DNA from: Acidobacteriota bacterium
GTDB lineage: Bacteria > Acidobacteriota > Blastocatellia > Pyrinomonadales > Pyrinomonadaceae
Reading direction: 5' to 3'
Length of the DNA stretch: 64,000 nt
Assembly: GCA_019242475.1 (NCBI GenBank)
Contig: JAFAVK010000087.1
Coordinates: 48,819-112,818, forward strand
Position 1 is the first letter of the stretch; each line of letters starts with the position of its first letter. This document shows positions 1 to 12,318 of this stretch, in pieces. A program made the translations under genes and the position numbers. The notes beneath the pieces were generated by a model. It saw only the letters and a program-made list of their open reading frames with translations. It did not search any database and had not been told where the DNA came from.

Positions 1-696
1 GATCAGGCGTGCCAAGCCTTCCACGACCGCGGTCTTGCCGACGCCCGGCTCGCCGACGAGCATCGGCGAGTTGGCGCGCTCGCGGTGGCAGAGGATTTCG
101 ATCATCTGCTGTATCTCGCGCTCGCGGCCGATGGTCGGCGGCAGCTTGTCGGCGCGCGCGAGCCGGTTCAGGGAGACGCCGAAGTGCTTGAGGTAGGGGG
201 GCAGCTCGAACTTCTTCTTGTACTCCTCCTCCTGCTGCTCGCGCGTGCGGACGCGTGCGCGCACCTGCTCGACGACGGTCTCGGGGTTCGCGCCCAAAGA
301 GCGCAGCACGCCCATCAGCGCGCTGTTCTCGTCCTGCGAGAAGGCCATGAAGAGGTCTGTCGCCTCGATGGTCTTTCTTCCTTGCGCGCGCGCGCGCTCC
401 ATCGAGCGCTTGAACAGCTCGATGGTCTCGGGCGCGATACGGATGCCCTTGTTGACGTTCTGATAGCGTGCATTCTCAAGACGCTTTTCAATCAGCACCT
501 TGACCGAGCGCGGGTCGAGCGAGAGGTCGCGCATCGTCTGGTTGAACAGCTCACCCTCTTCGGCCGCGAGGCCGTTGAGAATGTGTTCTACCGCGATGTA
601 GTTTTGGTCACGGCGGCGCGACTCCTGCACGGCGTGTTCGAGGACGCGCTGCCCGGTCTCGGCGAAACGGTCTTTGTAAGTACCCAGGTCTATCAT
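1..696 (-). CDS. Clp-family AAA+ ATPase (ClpC/ClpA-like), N-terminal part; 3' end outside window
   Basis: An AAA+ unfoldase that would thread substrates into a protease or disaggregate them in the cytoplasm. The 232 visible residues begin at an ATG (694-696) preceded by AGAAGG. They comprise a Clp repeat domain (about residues 1-145) and the start of the first AAA module, with the Walker A GEPGVGKT near residues 217-224 as the window ends. The linker between them is charged (REQQEEEYKKKFELP). It lies downstream of groEL on the same strand but is separated from it by a hairpin element and about 340 bp, so it is probably its own transcription unit. Whether it carries a ClpP-binding loop (ClpC/ClpA) or is a second ClpB-type disaggregase cannot be decided from the visible part. 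Confidence 0.85.
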   Translation of the reverse strand, partial: MIDLGTYKDRFAETGQRVLEHAVQESRRRDQNYIAVEHILNGLAAEEGELFNQTMRDLSLDPRSVKVLIEKRLENARYQNVNKGIRIAPETIELFKRSMERARAQGRKTIEATDLFMAFSQDENSALMGVLRSLGANPETVVEQVRARVRTREQQEEEYKKKFELPPYLKHFGVSLNRLARADKLPPTIGREREIQQMIEILCHRERANSPMLVGEPGVGKTAVVEGLARLI

Positions 697-952
697 CTCT
701 TTTCCTTCTGGCGAGCCGCGGGGGAGTCTAACGAGGCGACCTCCGCAGGGGCTCGAAAACATCAGCCTAAAAAAAATCTGGACGGCGGGCGGCGCGAGTT
801 CTTCGGAGCATTCAATCCCGAAACAGATTCGCCAAACTATGCCCGTCGTCCGGCCTTTGTTAGATGCCTGGCTCGGATGGCCCGTTGCGCTTTGTCGCGC
901 TTCCGGACATCTGAACTATAGCACACCGCCGGACTGCAATTGCTCTGCCATC
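697..952. other. intergenic region upstream of the Clp ATPase
   Basis: This stretch separates the Clp ATPase from the groEL-side hairpin and presumably holds the Clp promoter, read leftward. I see an A-rich run near 769-778 but no convincing -35/-10 pair, no HAIR or CIRCE element and no credible coding frame. Confidence 0.4.
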
Positions 953-1036
953 AAAAAAGCTGTGAACTGTAAACCGTGAACCGTGACAGGAAGGGCTCGG
1001 CCCCTCCTGTCACGGTTCACGGTTCACGGTTCACGG
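953..1036 (-). terminator. heptamer inverted repeat (element E1) followed by T6, groEL terminator
   Basis: The left arm (961-991) is TGTGAAC TGTAAAC CGTGAAC CGTGACA plus GGA. The right arm (1005-1036) is the matching series of GTTCACG units. The innermost 18 bp pair perfectly. Read on the minus strand, it starts 3 bp after the groEL stop and the hairpin ends in a run of six T (complement of 953-958), so it works on paper as a rho-independent terminator. It is one of ten elements in the window whose arms are tandem 7-mers. Confidence 0.75.
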
Positions 1037-1039
1037 TTT

Positions 1040-2922
<1,883 letters not shown>

Positions 2923-2949
2923 TTTTCGCTCCCCCGTCCCGGTATCTCT

Positions 2950-3660
2950 CTATTCCGCCGCCCGACTCGCTTCCGCCCTGGCGCGGCCGACCTGCACGCG
3001 CGCGGGGCGGAGCAGCTGGTTGCCCAGACGGTAGCCGCGGTCGTACTGCGCGACGACCTGGCCGTCGAGCTCGGGCTCGACTTCGGCCGTGTCAACCGCC
3101 TCGTGCAACTCCGGGTCGAAGGGCTGGGCCAATGCTTCAATCGGCTCCGCGCCGATCTGCGTGAGCACGTTCTCGAAGCCGCTGATGGTGCCGCGCAGGC
3201 CGTCCAGAAGTGCCTCCTGCGTGCCGCCCGCTTCGGCCGCCTCGACGGCGCGTTGCAGGTTGTCGATGACGGGCAGCAGCGACGAGATGAACGCGGCCTT
3301 CTCGCGCGCGACGCGGTCGTCGGCGTTGCGCGCGAGGCGCTGGCGCAGCTCGTCCGTCTCGCGCTTGAGGTCGGCCCGCACCTGTTCGAATCGTGCCTGC
3401 ACGTCCAAAACCTTCTGCTCCGCCTCGCGCGTGCGCGCCTCAAGCTCCTCGACGTAAGAGGGCTTGACGCTCGGCGCCTCTGCCGCGGCCGGCTGTTCGC
3501 CCTCGCCCTCCTCTTCGCCGAGGCGGATGCGGCGGCGGTCGTTGAAGCGCACCTGCGGCGCGCCCTCCTCTTCGGTGCCCAACTCCTCCGGCCAGTCCTT
3601 CTCGGCCGAATCCTTCTCTGCCATATCTCGCTTCTTGCTCCCCCTGCGAAATAGTCTCAT
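2950..3660 (-). CDS. grpE: GrpE, DnaK nucleotide exchange factor
   Basis: GrpE dimers release ADP from DnaK (Hsp70) in the cytoplasm. The product is 236 residues from the ATG at 3658-3660; an internal ATG at 3622-3624 is an alternative start. After an acidic, poorly conserved N-terminus there is a long coiled coil (about residues 75-130). The beta-wing domain follows, with the family signatures LLPVIDNLQRA and the closing YDRGYRLGNQLLRPARV. The tail (GRARAEASRAAE) is Ala-rich. No dnaK or dnaJ lies in the window, so this gene has joined a ClpB/GroEL/Hsp20 island instead of the usual grpE-dnaK-dnaJ operon. Confidence 0.95.
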   Translation of the reverse strand: MRLFRRGSKKRDMAEKDSAEKDWPEELGTEEEGAPQVRFNDRRRIRLGEEEGEGEQPAAAEAPSVKPSYVEELEARTREAEQKVLDVQARFEQVRADLKRETDELRQRLARNADDRVAREKAAFISSLLPVIDNLQRAVEAAEAGGTQEALLDGLRGTISGFENVLTQIGAEPIEALAQPFDPELHEAVDTAEVEPELDGQVVAQYDRGYRLGNQLLRPARVQVGRARAEASRAAE

Positions 3661-3752
3661 GCTCGTGAACCGTGGATGGGTTTCGTCGTCTTCTGGCGAA
3701 AGCTTAACACCCGAAGGCCGGTTGCGCCCAACCCCTTGCACGGCCCGCCGCC

Positions 3753-4199
3753 TCACCTCACGTCGATCTTCAGGCGGCGCCCCTGCCGCTCGTCACGCTT
3801 GGGCAGGTGGAGCAGGAGGACGCCGTCCTTGTAGTCGGCCGAGATGGCCGCGCGGTCAACGGCGTCGGGCAGGGAGAAGGTGCGCACGAAGCGCCCCTGC
3901 GGCCGCTCGGTGCGGCGCGCGTTCAAGCCCTCGGGCCCCCTGCGCTCGCCGCGGATGGCGAGGCGGCCGTCGTCCAGACTCACGTCCAGCGTCTCGCGTT
4001 CGATGCCGGGCAGGTCGAGGGCGAGCAGGTACTCGCGCTCGTCCTCATACACGTCGGCCGCCGGAATCCAGTCGGCGCGCTCGATCTCTGCCTCCCCCTC
4101 GCGCGCGCCCTCGCGCCGGTCGGCCGCCTCCTCGAAGAGGCGGTTCATCCTGTCTTGCAAAGTGAAGAGGTCGCGCGGGTCGAACCTGTGATGTCTCAT
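3753..4199 (-). CDS. Hsp20/alpha-crystallin small heat shock protein
   Basis: ATP-independent holdase that keeps unfolding proteins soluble for ClpB/DnaK. Start is the ATG at 4197-4199, giving MRHHRFDPRDLF, with AGGAGG seven bases upstream. At 148 residues it is a normal Class A size. The alpha-crystallin domain runs from about residue 43 (WIPAADVYEDE) to the IXI-like C-terminal LKIDV. It contains LDLPGIERETLDVSLDDGRL and the conserved FSLPDAVD...ADYKDGVLLLHLPK strand pair. It lies between clpB and grpE on the same strand, consistent with handing substrates to the neighbouring disaggregase. It is clearly diverged from the second Hsp20 at 7073-7609. Confidence 0.95.
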   Translation of the reverse strand: MRHHRFDPRDLFTLQDRMNRLFEEAADRREGAREGEAEIERADWIPAADVYEDEREYLLALDLPGIERETLDVSLDDGRLAIRGERRGPEGLNARRTERPQGRFVRTFSLPDAVDRAAISADYKDGVLLLHLPKRDERQGRRLKIDVR

Positions 4200-4296
4200 T
4201 CGATTCCTCCTACGGTTTTGTGTCGAACGGGGAGCACCGAACGGCACACCGAAAACTCTTACCTTACACTTCATCGTTCGGCGTTCCCTTTCGTCG

Positions 4297-6909
<2,613 letters not shown>

Positions 6910-6982
6910 GATTGCCTCTGGGAAAATCCTGGCCGACTACTTCTCAAAAAAATGCTTCGGCCAACCTTGTCCTAAACCTTTA

Positions 6983-7053
6983 GCGGCCAGCCGCGGCGGG
7001 GGGCGGCCACGGGAGACGAAACGTCCGTGGCTCCTGACCGTCGGGCTGGCCGC
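6983..7053. terminator. nested hairpin between hsp20 and clpB
   Basis: An outer perfect 10-bp stem pairs GCGGCCAGCC (6983-6992) with GGCTGGCCGC (7044-7053). It encloses an inner perfect 7-bp stem, GCCACGG (7006-7012) with CCGTGGC (7025-7031). It begins about 20 bp downstream of the hsp20 stop on the minus strand. No T run follows, so it may be a partial terminator or an RNA stabiliser setting the hsp20:clpB ratio, rather than a full stop. Confidence 0.5.
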
Positions 7054-7072
7054 CGGAGGTCTCCTGCGGGGG

Positions 7073-7609
7073 TTAGGCGTTGGCCTTGTTCGCCTGGCCC
7101 TGGGCCGAGGGCTTCTGCCCCTCGGCCCTCGCCTCGATGGTCTGCGGGGTCTGGCCTTCGGCCGGCTCGCCCTTGATCTCGATGCGGCGGGCCTTCACCT
7201 CCTCGCGCTTGCGGAGCACGACGCGCAGGACGCCGTTCTTATACTCGGCCGTCGCGTTCTCGGGCGAGACCGTCTGCGGCAGCGTGAACGAGCGCGTGAA
7301 GGAGCCGTAGGCGCGCTCGACACGGTGGTAGTTGTCGGCCTCGTCCTTCTTCTCGAAACGGCGCTCGCCGCGCAGCGTCAGGACGTTGTTCTCGATGGTC
7401 AGCTCGAAGTCCTCGCGGTTCATGCCGGGGAGTTCGGCTTCGAGGACGATCTCGTCCTTGTTCTCGAAGATGTCCACGTTCGGCGTCCAGGCGCCGCGGG
7501 CGATGCCCTCGTCGCCGAAGCCGCGCGAGAAGTTGGTGGAGAAGAGGCGGTTGACCTCGTCCTGCAAGGTCTTCAGGTCACGGAAAGGGTCGTAACGTGT
7601 GATGCTCAT
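7073..7609 (-). CDS. Hsp20/alpha-crystallin small heat shock protein
   Basis: Holdase chaperone, 178 residues from the ATG at 7607-7609 (MSITRYDPFRDLKTLQDEV), which has GGAGG ten bases upstream. The alpha-crystallin domain is at about 43-140, including VDIFENKDEIVLEAELPGMNR and FTLPQTV..ENATAEYKNGVLRVVLRK. A low-complexity Gln/Ala/Glu tail (about 145-178) follows and is unusual for the family. It is the first gene of the leftward chaperone island, with a consensus promoter at 7701-7729 overlapped by a HAIR-like repeat; heat-inducible repression by HspR is the likely control. Confidence 0.96.
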   Translation of the reverse strand: MSITRYDPFRDLKTLQDEVNRLFSTNFSRGFGDEGIARGAWTPNVDIFENKDEIVLEAELPGMNREDFELTIENNVLTLRGERRFEKKDEADNYHRVERAYGSFTRSFTLPQTVSPENATAEYKNGVLRVVLRKREEVKARRIEIKGEPAEGQTPQTIEARAEGQKPSAQGQANKANA

Positions 7610-7700
7610 GATTTTTAACCTCCCGAGAGAATTTTTACTGCCCCCGGCGGCCTCCAACTCAGGGGCGCCGGGGCGATCCTCAATGCGTGAGCACGAAGGA

Positions 7701-7730
7701 ATAATAAATATTGAGTCCCCTCTTGTCAAG
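7701..7730 (-). promoter_or_regulatory. sigma70-type promoter of hsp20 with HAIR-like HspR operator
   Basis: On the minus strand TTGACA (7724-7729) and TATTAT (7701-7706) are separated by exactly 17 bp. The interval 7710-7730 reads ATTGAGT-N7-TGTCAAG on the plus strand. This matches the HspR operator HAIR (CTTGAGT-N7-ACTCAAG) at 11 of 14 positions with the correct spacer, and it covers the -35 box and part of the spacer. Such overlap is how HspR represses heat-shock genes. The promoter is clear from sequence; the operator assignment is inference. Confidence 0.65.
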
Positions 7731-7829
7731 TCTATGGATGAACGGGGAAATTTCCGGGTTGCCCCATCTGAGCGGGAATAGCCGTCGCCGCTTTTATTGT
7801 CCTATAAAAAGTATTTTGCAGAATATTCA

Positions 7830-7858
7830 TTGACGGAAGGCAACATACACCGTATAAT
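7830..7858 (+). promoter_or_regulatory. consensus sigma70 promoter of the Lrp gene
   Basis: TTGACG (7830-7835) and a perfect TATAAT (7853-7858) are spaced by 17 bp in an AT-rich stretch, about 70 bp before the regulator start at 7928. It is divergent from the hsp20 promoter 100 bp away. This is the best vegetative promoter in the window. Confidence 0.75.
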
Positions 7859-7927
7859 GAACGGCAATTCAATATTTATACCGAATCTGACGGAACGCGG
7901 TGGCTCGGAGATTCGTAAGGGGGCAGG

Positions 7928-8419
7928 GTGGCTGCAATATTTGACGAGAAGGACGCGAAGATTCTGGAGATTCTCCAGAAGGACGGGCGGACGACCAACG
8001 TGGAGCTGGCCCGCGCGGTCGAGTTGACCCCTTCGGCCACCCTTGAGCGTGTGCGCAAGCTGGAGGAGCGCGGCCTGATTAAGGGCTACACGGCGATTCT
8101 CGACCCGCAGGCGCTGGGGCTGGGGCTCGTGGCCTTTATCTTCCTGCGCGTGGAAGACCCGGAGGATCTGGTCGGGCGCGCGGAAGGGACGGGCGAGGAG
8201 CTGGCGGCGCTGCCGTCGGTGCTGGAACTGCACCACCTCGCGGGCGAGGACTGTTTTCTGTTGAAGGTGCGCGCGCGCGATACGGACGACCTCTACCGGT
8301 TTCTGCGCGACGAGCTTGGGCGTTTTAAGGCCATCAGGAGCACGCGGACGACGATTGTTTTGAAGACGGTCAAGGAGTCTACGGGGCTGCCTTTGGAGAG
8401 GGAAAGGGCGGGTGAGTGA
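7928..8419 (+). CDS. Lrp/AsnC-family transcriptional regulator
   Basis: A 163-residue DNA-binding regulator that normally senses amino acids. Residues 1-60 form the winged helix-turn-helix (DEKDAKILEILQKDGR, then VELTPSATLERVRKLEERGLIKGY). Residues 70-150 form the RAM/AsnC ligand-binding domain, with PSVLELHHLAGEDCFLLKVRA. The start is GTG 7928 behind a G-rich ribosome site, because the conserved helix begins at once. The stop TGA (8417-8419) overlaps the ATG of the EamA exporter, indicating translational coupling. Lrp-type genes adjacent to amino-acid exporters commonly control them, so the pair probably handles export of an amino acid or related metabolite. Confidence 0.95.
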   Translation: MAAIFDEKDAKILEILQKDGRTTNVELARAVELTPSATLERVRKLEERGLIKGYTAILDPQALGLGLVAFIFLRVEDPEDLVGRAEGTGEELAALPSVLELHHLAGEDCFLLKVRARDTDDLYRFLRDELGRFKAIRSTRTTIVLKTVKESTGLPLERERAGE

Positions 8420-9399
8420 TGCAGGGCAGGGAGAAGCTGGGGGCGTACGGCGCCTGGGCGGCGGTCTGTTTCTTCTGGGGGACGACGTATCTGGCGATTG
8501 CCATCGGGCTGGAGAGTTTTCAACCGGCGCTCTTCGCGGGGATTCGGTTCATCGTCGCCGGCGGCGTGCTCTTCTTCGTCATGAGCCGGCAGCGGGGGGC
8601 GCGTCTGCCCATCGGGCGCGAGTGGTTCGATTTGGGCGTGGTGGGCCTGATGCTGCTCGGCGTGGGGAACGGCGCGGTGGTGTGGGCCGAGCAGTGGGTG
8701 CCGAGCGGGATGGCGGCGCTGCTGGTCGCGACCTCGCCCTTCTGGGCGGCGGCGCTTGAGCGTTTGCAGAAGGACGGCGAGCGCGTCGGCGTGAGGGGTC
8801 TGCTCGGGATGGCCGTGGGCTTCGGCGGCCTGGCGCTGCTCGTGGGGCCGCAGCTCTTCGGGGCGGAGTTGAACGGCAAGTACGTCCTCGGCGTCGTCAT
8901 CATACAGGTCGGGAGTTTCTTCTGGCAGGCGGGTTCGGTCTACTCGAAGCGGCGGCCGGTGGGGGTCTCGCCGCTGATGTCTTCGGCCGTGCAGATGATC
9001 TGGGCGGGCCTGGCGCTGACGATTCTCGGGACGCTTCTGGGCGAGTGGTCAGTGATGCGTTTCAGCGCGCGGAGCGCGGGCGCGCTCCTGTACCTGATCG
9101 TGTTCGGGTCGATTGTGGCCTACAGCGCGTACATGTACGCGATACAGAAGCTGCCGCTGCCGCTGGTCTCGACCTATTCGTACGTGAACCCTCTGGTGGC
9201 GCTCGTGCTCGGGTGGCTCATTCTGTCGGAGCCGCTCGGCTGGCGCGAGGCCGGCGCGGCGCTCGTCATCCTGCTCGGCGTGGCCCTGATGAAGACCTCG
9301 CCGAAGGAGGTGGCGCTGCTCCTCGCACGCGTGCGTCGGCGGAGGAGAATGTCATCCCCCGACGACCGTCAAATTCACGTCACGCGGAGCGCGGCCTGA
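8419..9399 (+). CDS. EamA/DMT-superfamily inner-membrane exporter
   Basis: Drug/metabolite transporter, 326 residues, with ten hydrophobic segments arranged as two EamA repeats. The first repeat has WAAVCFFWGTTYLAIAI and GVGNGAVVWAEQWVPSGMAALL; the second ends in YSYVNPLVALVLGWLILSEPLG, the family's most conserved stretch. A GTG three bases upstream (8416) is an alternative start. Its ATG overlaps the stop of the Lrp gene. The C-terminus carries a basic cytoplasmic tail (RVRRRRRMSSP). Substrate is not readable from sequence; by context a small amino-acid-like metabolite is likely. Confidence 0.93.
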   Translation: MQGREKLGAYGAWAAVCFFWGTTYLAIAIGLESFQPALFAGIRFIVAGGVLFFVMSRQRGARLPIGREWFDLGVVGLMLLGVGNGAVVWAEQWVPSGMAALLVATSPFWAAALERLQKDGERVGVRGLLGMAVGFGGLALLVGPQLFGAELNGKYVLGVVIIQVGSFFWQAGSVYSKRRPVGVSPLMSSAVQMIWAGLALTILGTLLGEWSVMRFSARSAGALLYLIVFGSIVAYSAYMYAIQKLPLPLVSTYSYVNPLVALVLGWLILSEPLGWREAGAALVILLGVALMKTSPKEVALLLARVRRRRRMSSPDDRQIHVTRSAA

Positions 9400-9425
9400 A
9401 GTAAAGGCAAAAGTTAAGAGGTGAA

Positions 9426-9468
9426 GACGGCGCGGCCCTCATCAAACAATGATGAGGGCCGCGCCGTC
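9426..9468. terminator. perfect 19-bp bidirectional hairpin
   Basis: The 19 bases at 9426-9444 pair perfectly with 9450-9468 around an AACAA loop. It lies between the convergent EamA and beta-galactosidase genes and can serve both. The flanks are not U-rich. Confidence 0.85.
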
Positions 9469-9476
9469 CTTCGTCC

Positions 9477-12314
9477 TCACCGTTGCCTTTCCGTGTTCGC
9501 GTCAAAGTGGAAGAGGACTGCGCCGCGCGTCGTGCCGGAGACGTGTCTCTGTCTGGACTGCGGGCCGAGCTGGTCGGGCGGTTGGAACTTGCTCCCGACA
9601 GCGGGTATCACGTCGAGGAGGGCGATGCCGGTCTCGGGGAGGTCGAGGATGCCGTCGCGGCCGTCCTTCGGTTTGAAAACGCCGAGATAAGAATCGGGCG
9701 ACTCGTTGATGAGAGTGATGCTGCCCGCCGTCGTCTCAAACGCGGCCCAGCGCCACCCGTCGAAATAGCCCTTGAACTCGGGGTAGACCCAGCTCTCGCC
9801 GGGCGTCGTGTCGTTGTGGCCCCTCTCCCACACATCGAGCCGCGTGCCGCGCGTGCGGTTCTGCCAGACGCGATACGGCCCGCGCCCGAGCCAGCGCACG
9901 GCACGCATCTCGTGCTCGGGCGCGTCGAACTGCACGCCGAGCAGGTCAACGTCCCCGTCGAACGTGTAGCTGTATTCGAGCCTGACCGCGCCGCCGGGCG
10001 AGACGCGCCAGCGCGTCTGCCTGAGCGCCCCGTTGTAGTGAGCTTCGACTATAAGGTCGCCGCCCTCGGTGTGCGGCTCGAAGAACGTGAGGTCGCTCGG
10101 GCCGGAGGTGTCCACGTACTTCCGTCCGTCGCGGCGGAAGGCGAGGAAGCGCGGGCCGTCGCCGAACGGAATCAGCCTTCCGCCGTCGCGGACTTCAGCG
10201 AGCAGTCCCGTCCGTTTGTCGAAGCGCAGTTGAAGCGCCCCCGTCTGTACGAAGAGCGAGCCCCCAACGTCCCTCGTCGAAACTTCGCCTTCGACCGCGC
10301 GCGCAGACGTGCGGGCCGACGCCGGCGCGCGTTTCAACTCCCTCGACCAAGTCCAAAGCTCGCGCCCCGCGGGGTCTTTCGCGGTGAGGTAGAGCACGTC
10401 GGCCGTCTTCCAGACCGGCGGCAGGTCTATCTTCAACTCGCCCGCGCCGTGCGGCGCGACGCGCGGCCCCTTCAAACTTCCCGCGGCGACGTTGACGTGA
10501 CCCGATCTCTTCTCGAAAGGGGAAGGGAAGCGCGCGAGTTGCCATTCGAAGCCGCACTCGGCGAGGTCGGTGAAGTCGAAGCGGTTCTCTAAAGCGAAAG
10601 AGACGCGAGAGTCGTTCGGCAACTCTTGCGGCCCGACAACCTGCACCGGCGACCAGATTTCGCGGACGGCGTAGAAGCTGCCCTCGCGCTCGCGGTGCGG
10701 GCCGAGGACGCCGTCCGGGGCCTGGTTGCCGGAGCAATCAAGTTTCCCGCCCATGTCCGTGCGCGCGACGCACTCGTCCAGGAGAGCCCAGATGAAGCCG
10801 CCGCCGCCGAACCTGCTCTTGCGCATCACCTCCCAGTAGTCCCAGAGCCCCGCGCCCCCGCCGCCGTCGTAGAGCGCGTGCAGGAACTCCGTCGGCATGT
10901 AGACGTTCGGCCCCGCGGTGAGGTGCGCGTGGCTCTCGTAAGCTTCGTAGTGGTTCGTGTCCACGCCGCCGTGGAGTTCCCAGGGGTGGAGCACCTGCCG
11001 CCCCTGCGGGTCGTACTTGGCGAACTCGCCGTCGTTCTCGCGGTTCCAGCCGCCCTCGTTGCCGTTGTCCCAGAAGAGGATCGAGGGGTGGTTCACGTCG
11101 CGCCTGACCATCTCGCCGATCAGCTTCCGCCCCGTCTCCGTGTCGTAACTGCGCTGCCAGCCGCCCAGCTCGTCCAGGACGTAGAGACCCAGCTCGTCGC
11201 ACGCTTCGAGGAAGTGCGCGTCGGGCGGGTAGTGCGACATGCGCACGGCGTTGTTGTTCATCTCCTTGAGCAGCCGCACGTCGCTGTAGCTGAGTTCTCT
11301 ACTGGTCGTGCGCCCCGACTCGGGCCAGAAGGAGTGCCGGTTCGTGCCCTTCAAAAGGATGCGCTGCCCGTTCAGGTAGAGCCCGTCGCCCGGCCGCACC
11401 TCGAACGTGCGGAAGCCGAAACGCTCGGCGACGGTGTGCGTGCCCTTCCCGCCTTGCCTGAGCGTGAGTTGAACGCGGTAGAGGTTGGGCGTCTCGGCCG
11501 TCCAGAGCCTGGGCGCGGCGACCCTCGTTTCGAGCCTGATGACTTTCACCCCGGGGCCTACGTCCGCGCCGAATCGCGCGCCGACCGGACGCCCGCGCAC
11601 GTCGAGGATTTGCGCGAAGACCGCGCCGTAGGACGTGCCCTCGCCGAGGTGCACGTCCACGCTGAACCTGCCGTCGGCGCGCGCGTCAACCGCCGTCCAG
11701 TCGATGAAGGCGGCGGGCAGCGCTTCGAGGTAGACGGGGCGGAAGATGCCGCCGAAGACCCAGTAGTCCGAGCCGAAGCGCTCGGCGCGGTTCACGCTCT
11801 CGTTGGCGGAGACTTTGCTGACGTTGACTTCGAGGAGGTTCGGCGCGCCGTACTTGAGGAGCGGGGTGATGTCGTACTTGAAGCGGTAGAAGGAGCCCTG
11901 GTGGACGGGGCCGGCGGACTGACCGTTGACGAGAACTTCCGCGTCGGTCATCACGCCGTCGAAGACGATGCGGACGACCTTGCCTTTCCAGCCCGCGGGG
12001 ACGTTAAAGCTCAGCCGGTACTTGCCCTGCTCGCGCGCGCCCGGGTTCTTCTTCTCGTCGTACGGCCGCCCGAAGTTGTATGCGCCGAAGCCTTGCAGCT
12101 CCCAGTTCGAGGGCACGGGAATCTTCGACCAGGCGCCGCTGCGCCGCCCCGCGGTGCAGTAGAAGTCCCACGGGACGCCGTCGTCCTTCCCCGTGCCCGA
12201 GAGATATTTGAACTGCGTCCGCGTGTCGCCGCGCGCGGCGGCGGTCTGCGCACGGACGCCGGCGACGCCGAGCAGGAGGCAGGCGGCGAGGCATAAGAGT
12301 CTGTTCGTCTTCAT
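9477..12314 (-). CDS. secreted GH2-family beta-galactosidase-like glycoside hydrolase
   Basis: Retaining exo-glycosidase, 945 residues, beginning with a Sec signal peptide (MKTNRLLCLAACLLLGVAGVRA|Q). Domain order is as in LacZ: sugar-binding jelly roll (about 30-200), immunoglobulin-like domain (205-305), TIM barrel (310-600) and a C-terminal beta-galactosidase small-chain-like domain (about 660-935). The acid/base Glu420 is in NGNEGGWN and the nucleophile Glu476 is in MPTEFLHA, aligning with LacZ GNESGHG and CEYAHAMGNS. It probably acts in the periplasm on galactosides or related hemicellulose side chains. No sugar transporter or regulator is adjacent. The MscS-like gene ends (12319) five bases upstream of its start, so the two are co-directional. 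Confidence 0.93.
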   Translation of the reverse strand: MKTNRLLCLAACLLLGVAGVRAQTAAARGDTRTQFKYLSGTGKDDGVPWDFYCTAGRRSGAWSKIPVPSNWELQGFGAYNFGRPYDEKKNPGAREQGKYRLSFNVPAGWKGKVVRIVFDGVMTDAEVLVNGQSAGPVHQGSFYRFKYDITPLLKYGAPNLLEVNVSKVSANESVNRAERFGSDYWVFGGIFRPVYLEALPAAFIDWTAVDARADGRFSVDVHLGEGTSYGAVFAQILDVRGRPVGARFGADVGPGVKVIRLETRVAAPRLWTAETPNLYRVQLTLRQGGKGTHTVAERFGFRTFEVRPGDGLYLNGQRILLKGTNRHSFWPESGRTTSRELSYSDVRLLKEMNNNAVRMSHYPPDAHFLEACDELGLYVLDELGGWQRSYDTETGRKLIGEMVRRDVNHPSILFWDNGNEGGWNRENDGEFAKYDPQGRQVLHPWELHGGVDTNHYEAYESHAHLTAGPNVYMPTEFLHALYDGGGGAGLWDYWEVMRKSRFGGGGFIWALLDECVARTDMGGKLDCSGNQAPDGVLGPHREREGSFYAVREIWSPVQVVGPQELPNDSRVSFALENRFDFTDLAECGFEWQLARFPSPFEKRSGHVNVAAGSLKGPRVAPHGAGELKIDLPPVWKTADVLYLTAKDPAGRELWTWSRELKRAPASARTSARAVEGEVSTRDVGGSLFVQTGALQLRFDKRTGLLAEVRDGGRLIPFGDGPRFLAFRRDGRKYVDTSGPSDLTFFEPHTEGGDLIVEAHYNGALRQTRWRVSPGGAVRLEYSYTFDGDVDLLGVQFDAPEHEMRAVRWLGRGPYRVWQNRTRGTRLDVWERGHNDTTPGESWVYPEFKGYFDGWRWAAFETTAGSITLINESPDSYLGVFKPKDGRDGILDLPETGIALLDVIPAVGSKFQPPDQLGPQSRQRHVSGTTRGAVLFHFDANTERQR

Positions 12315-12318
12315 CTCT

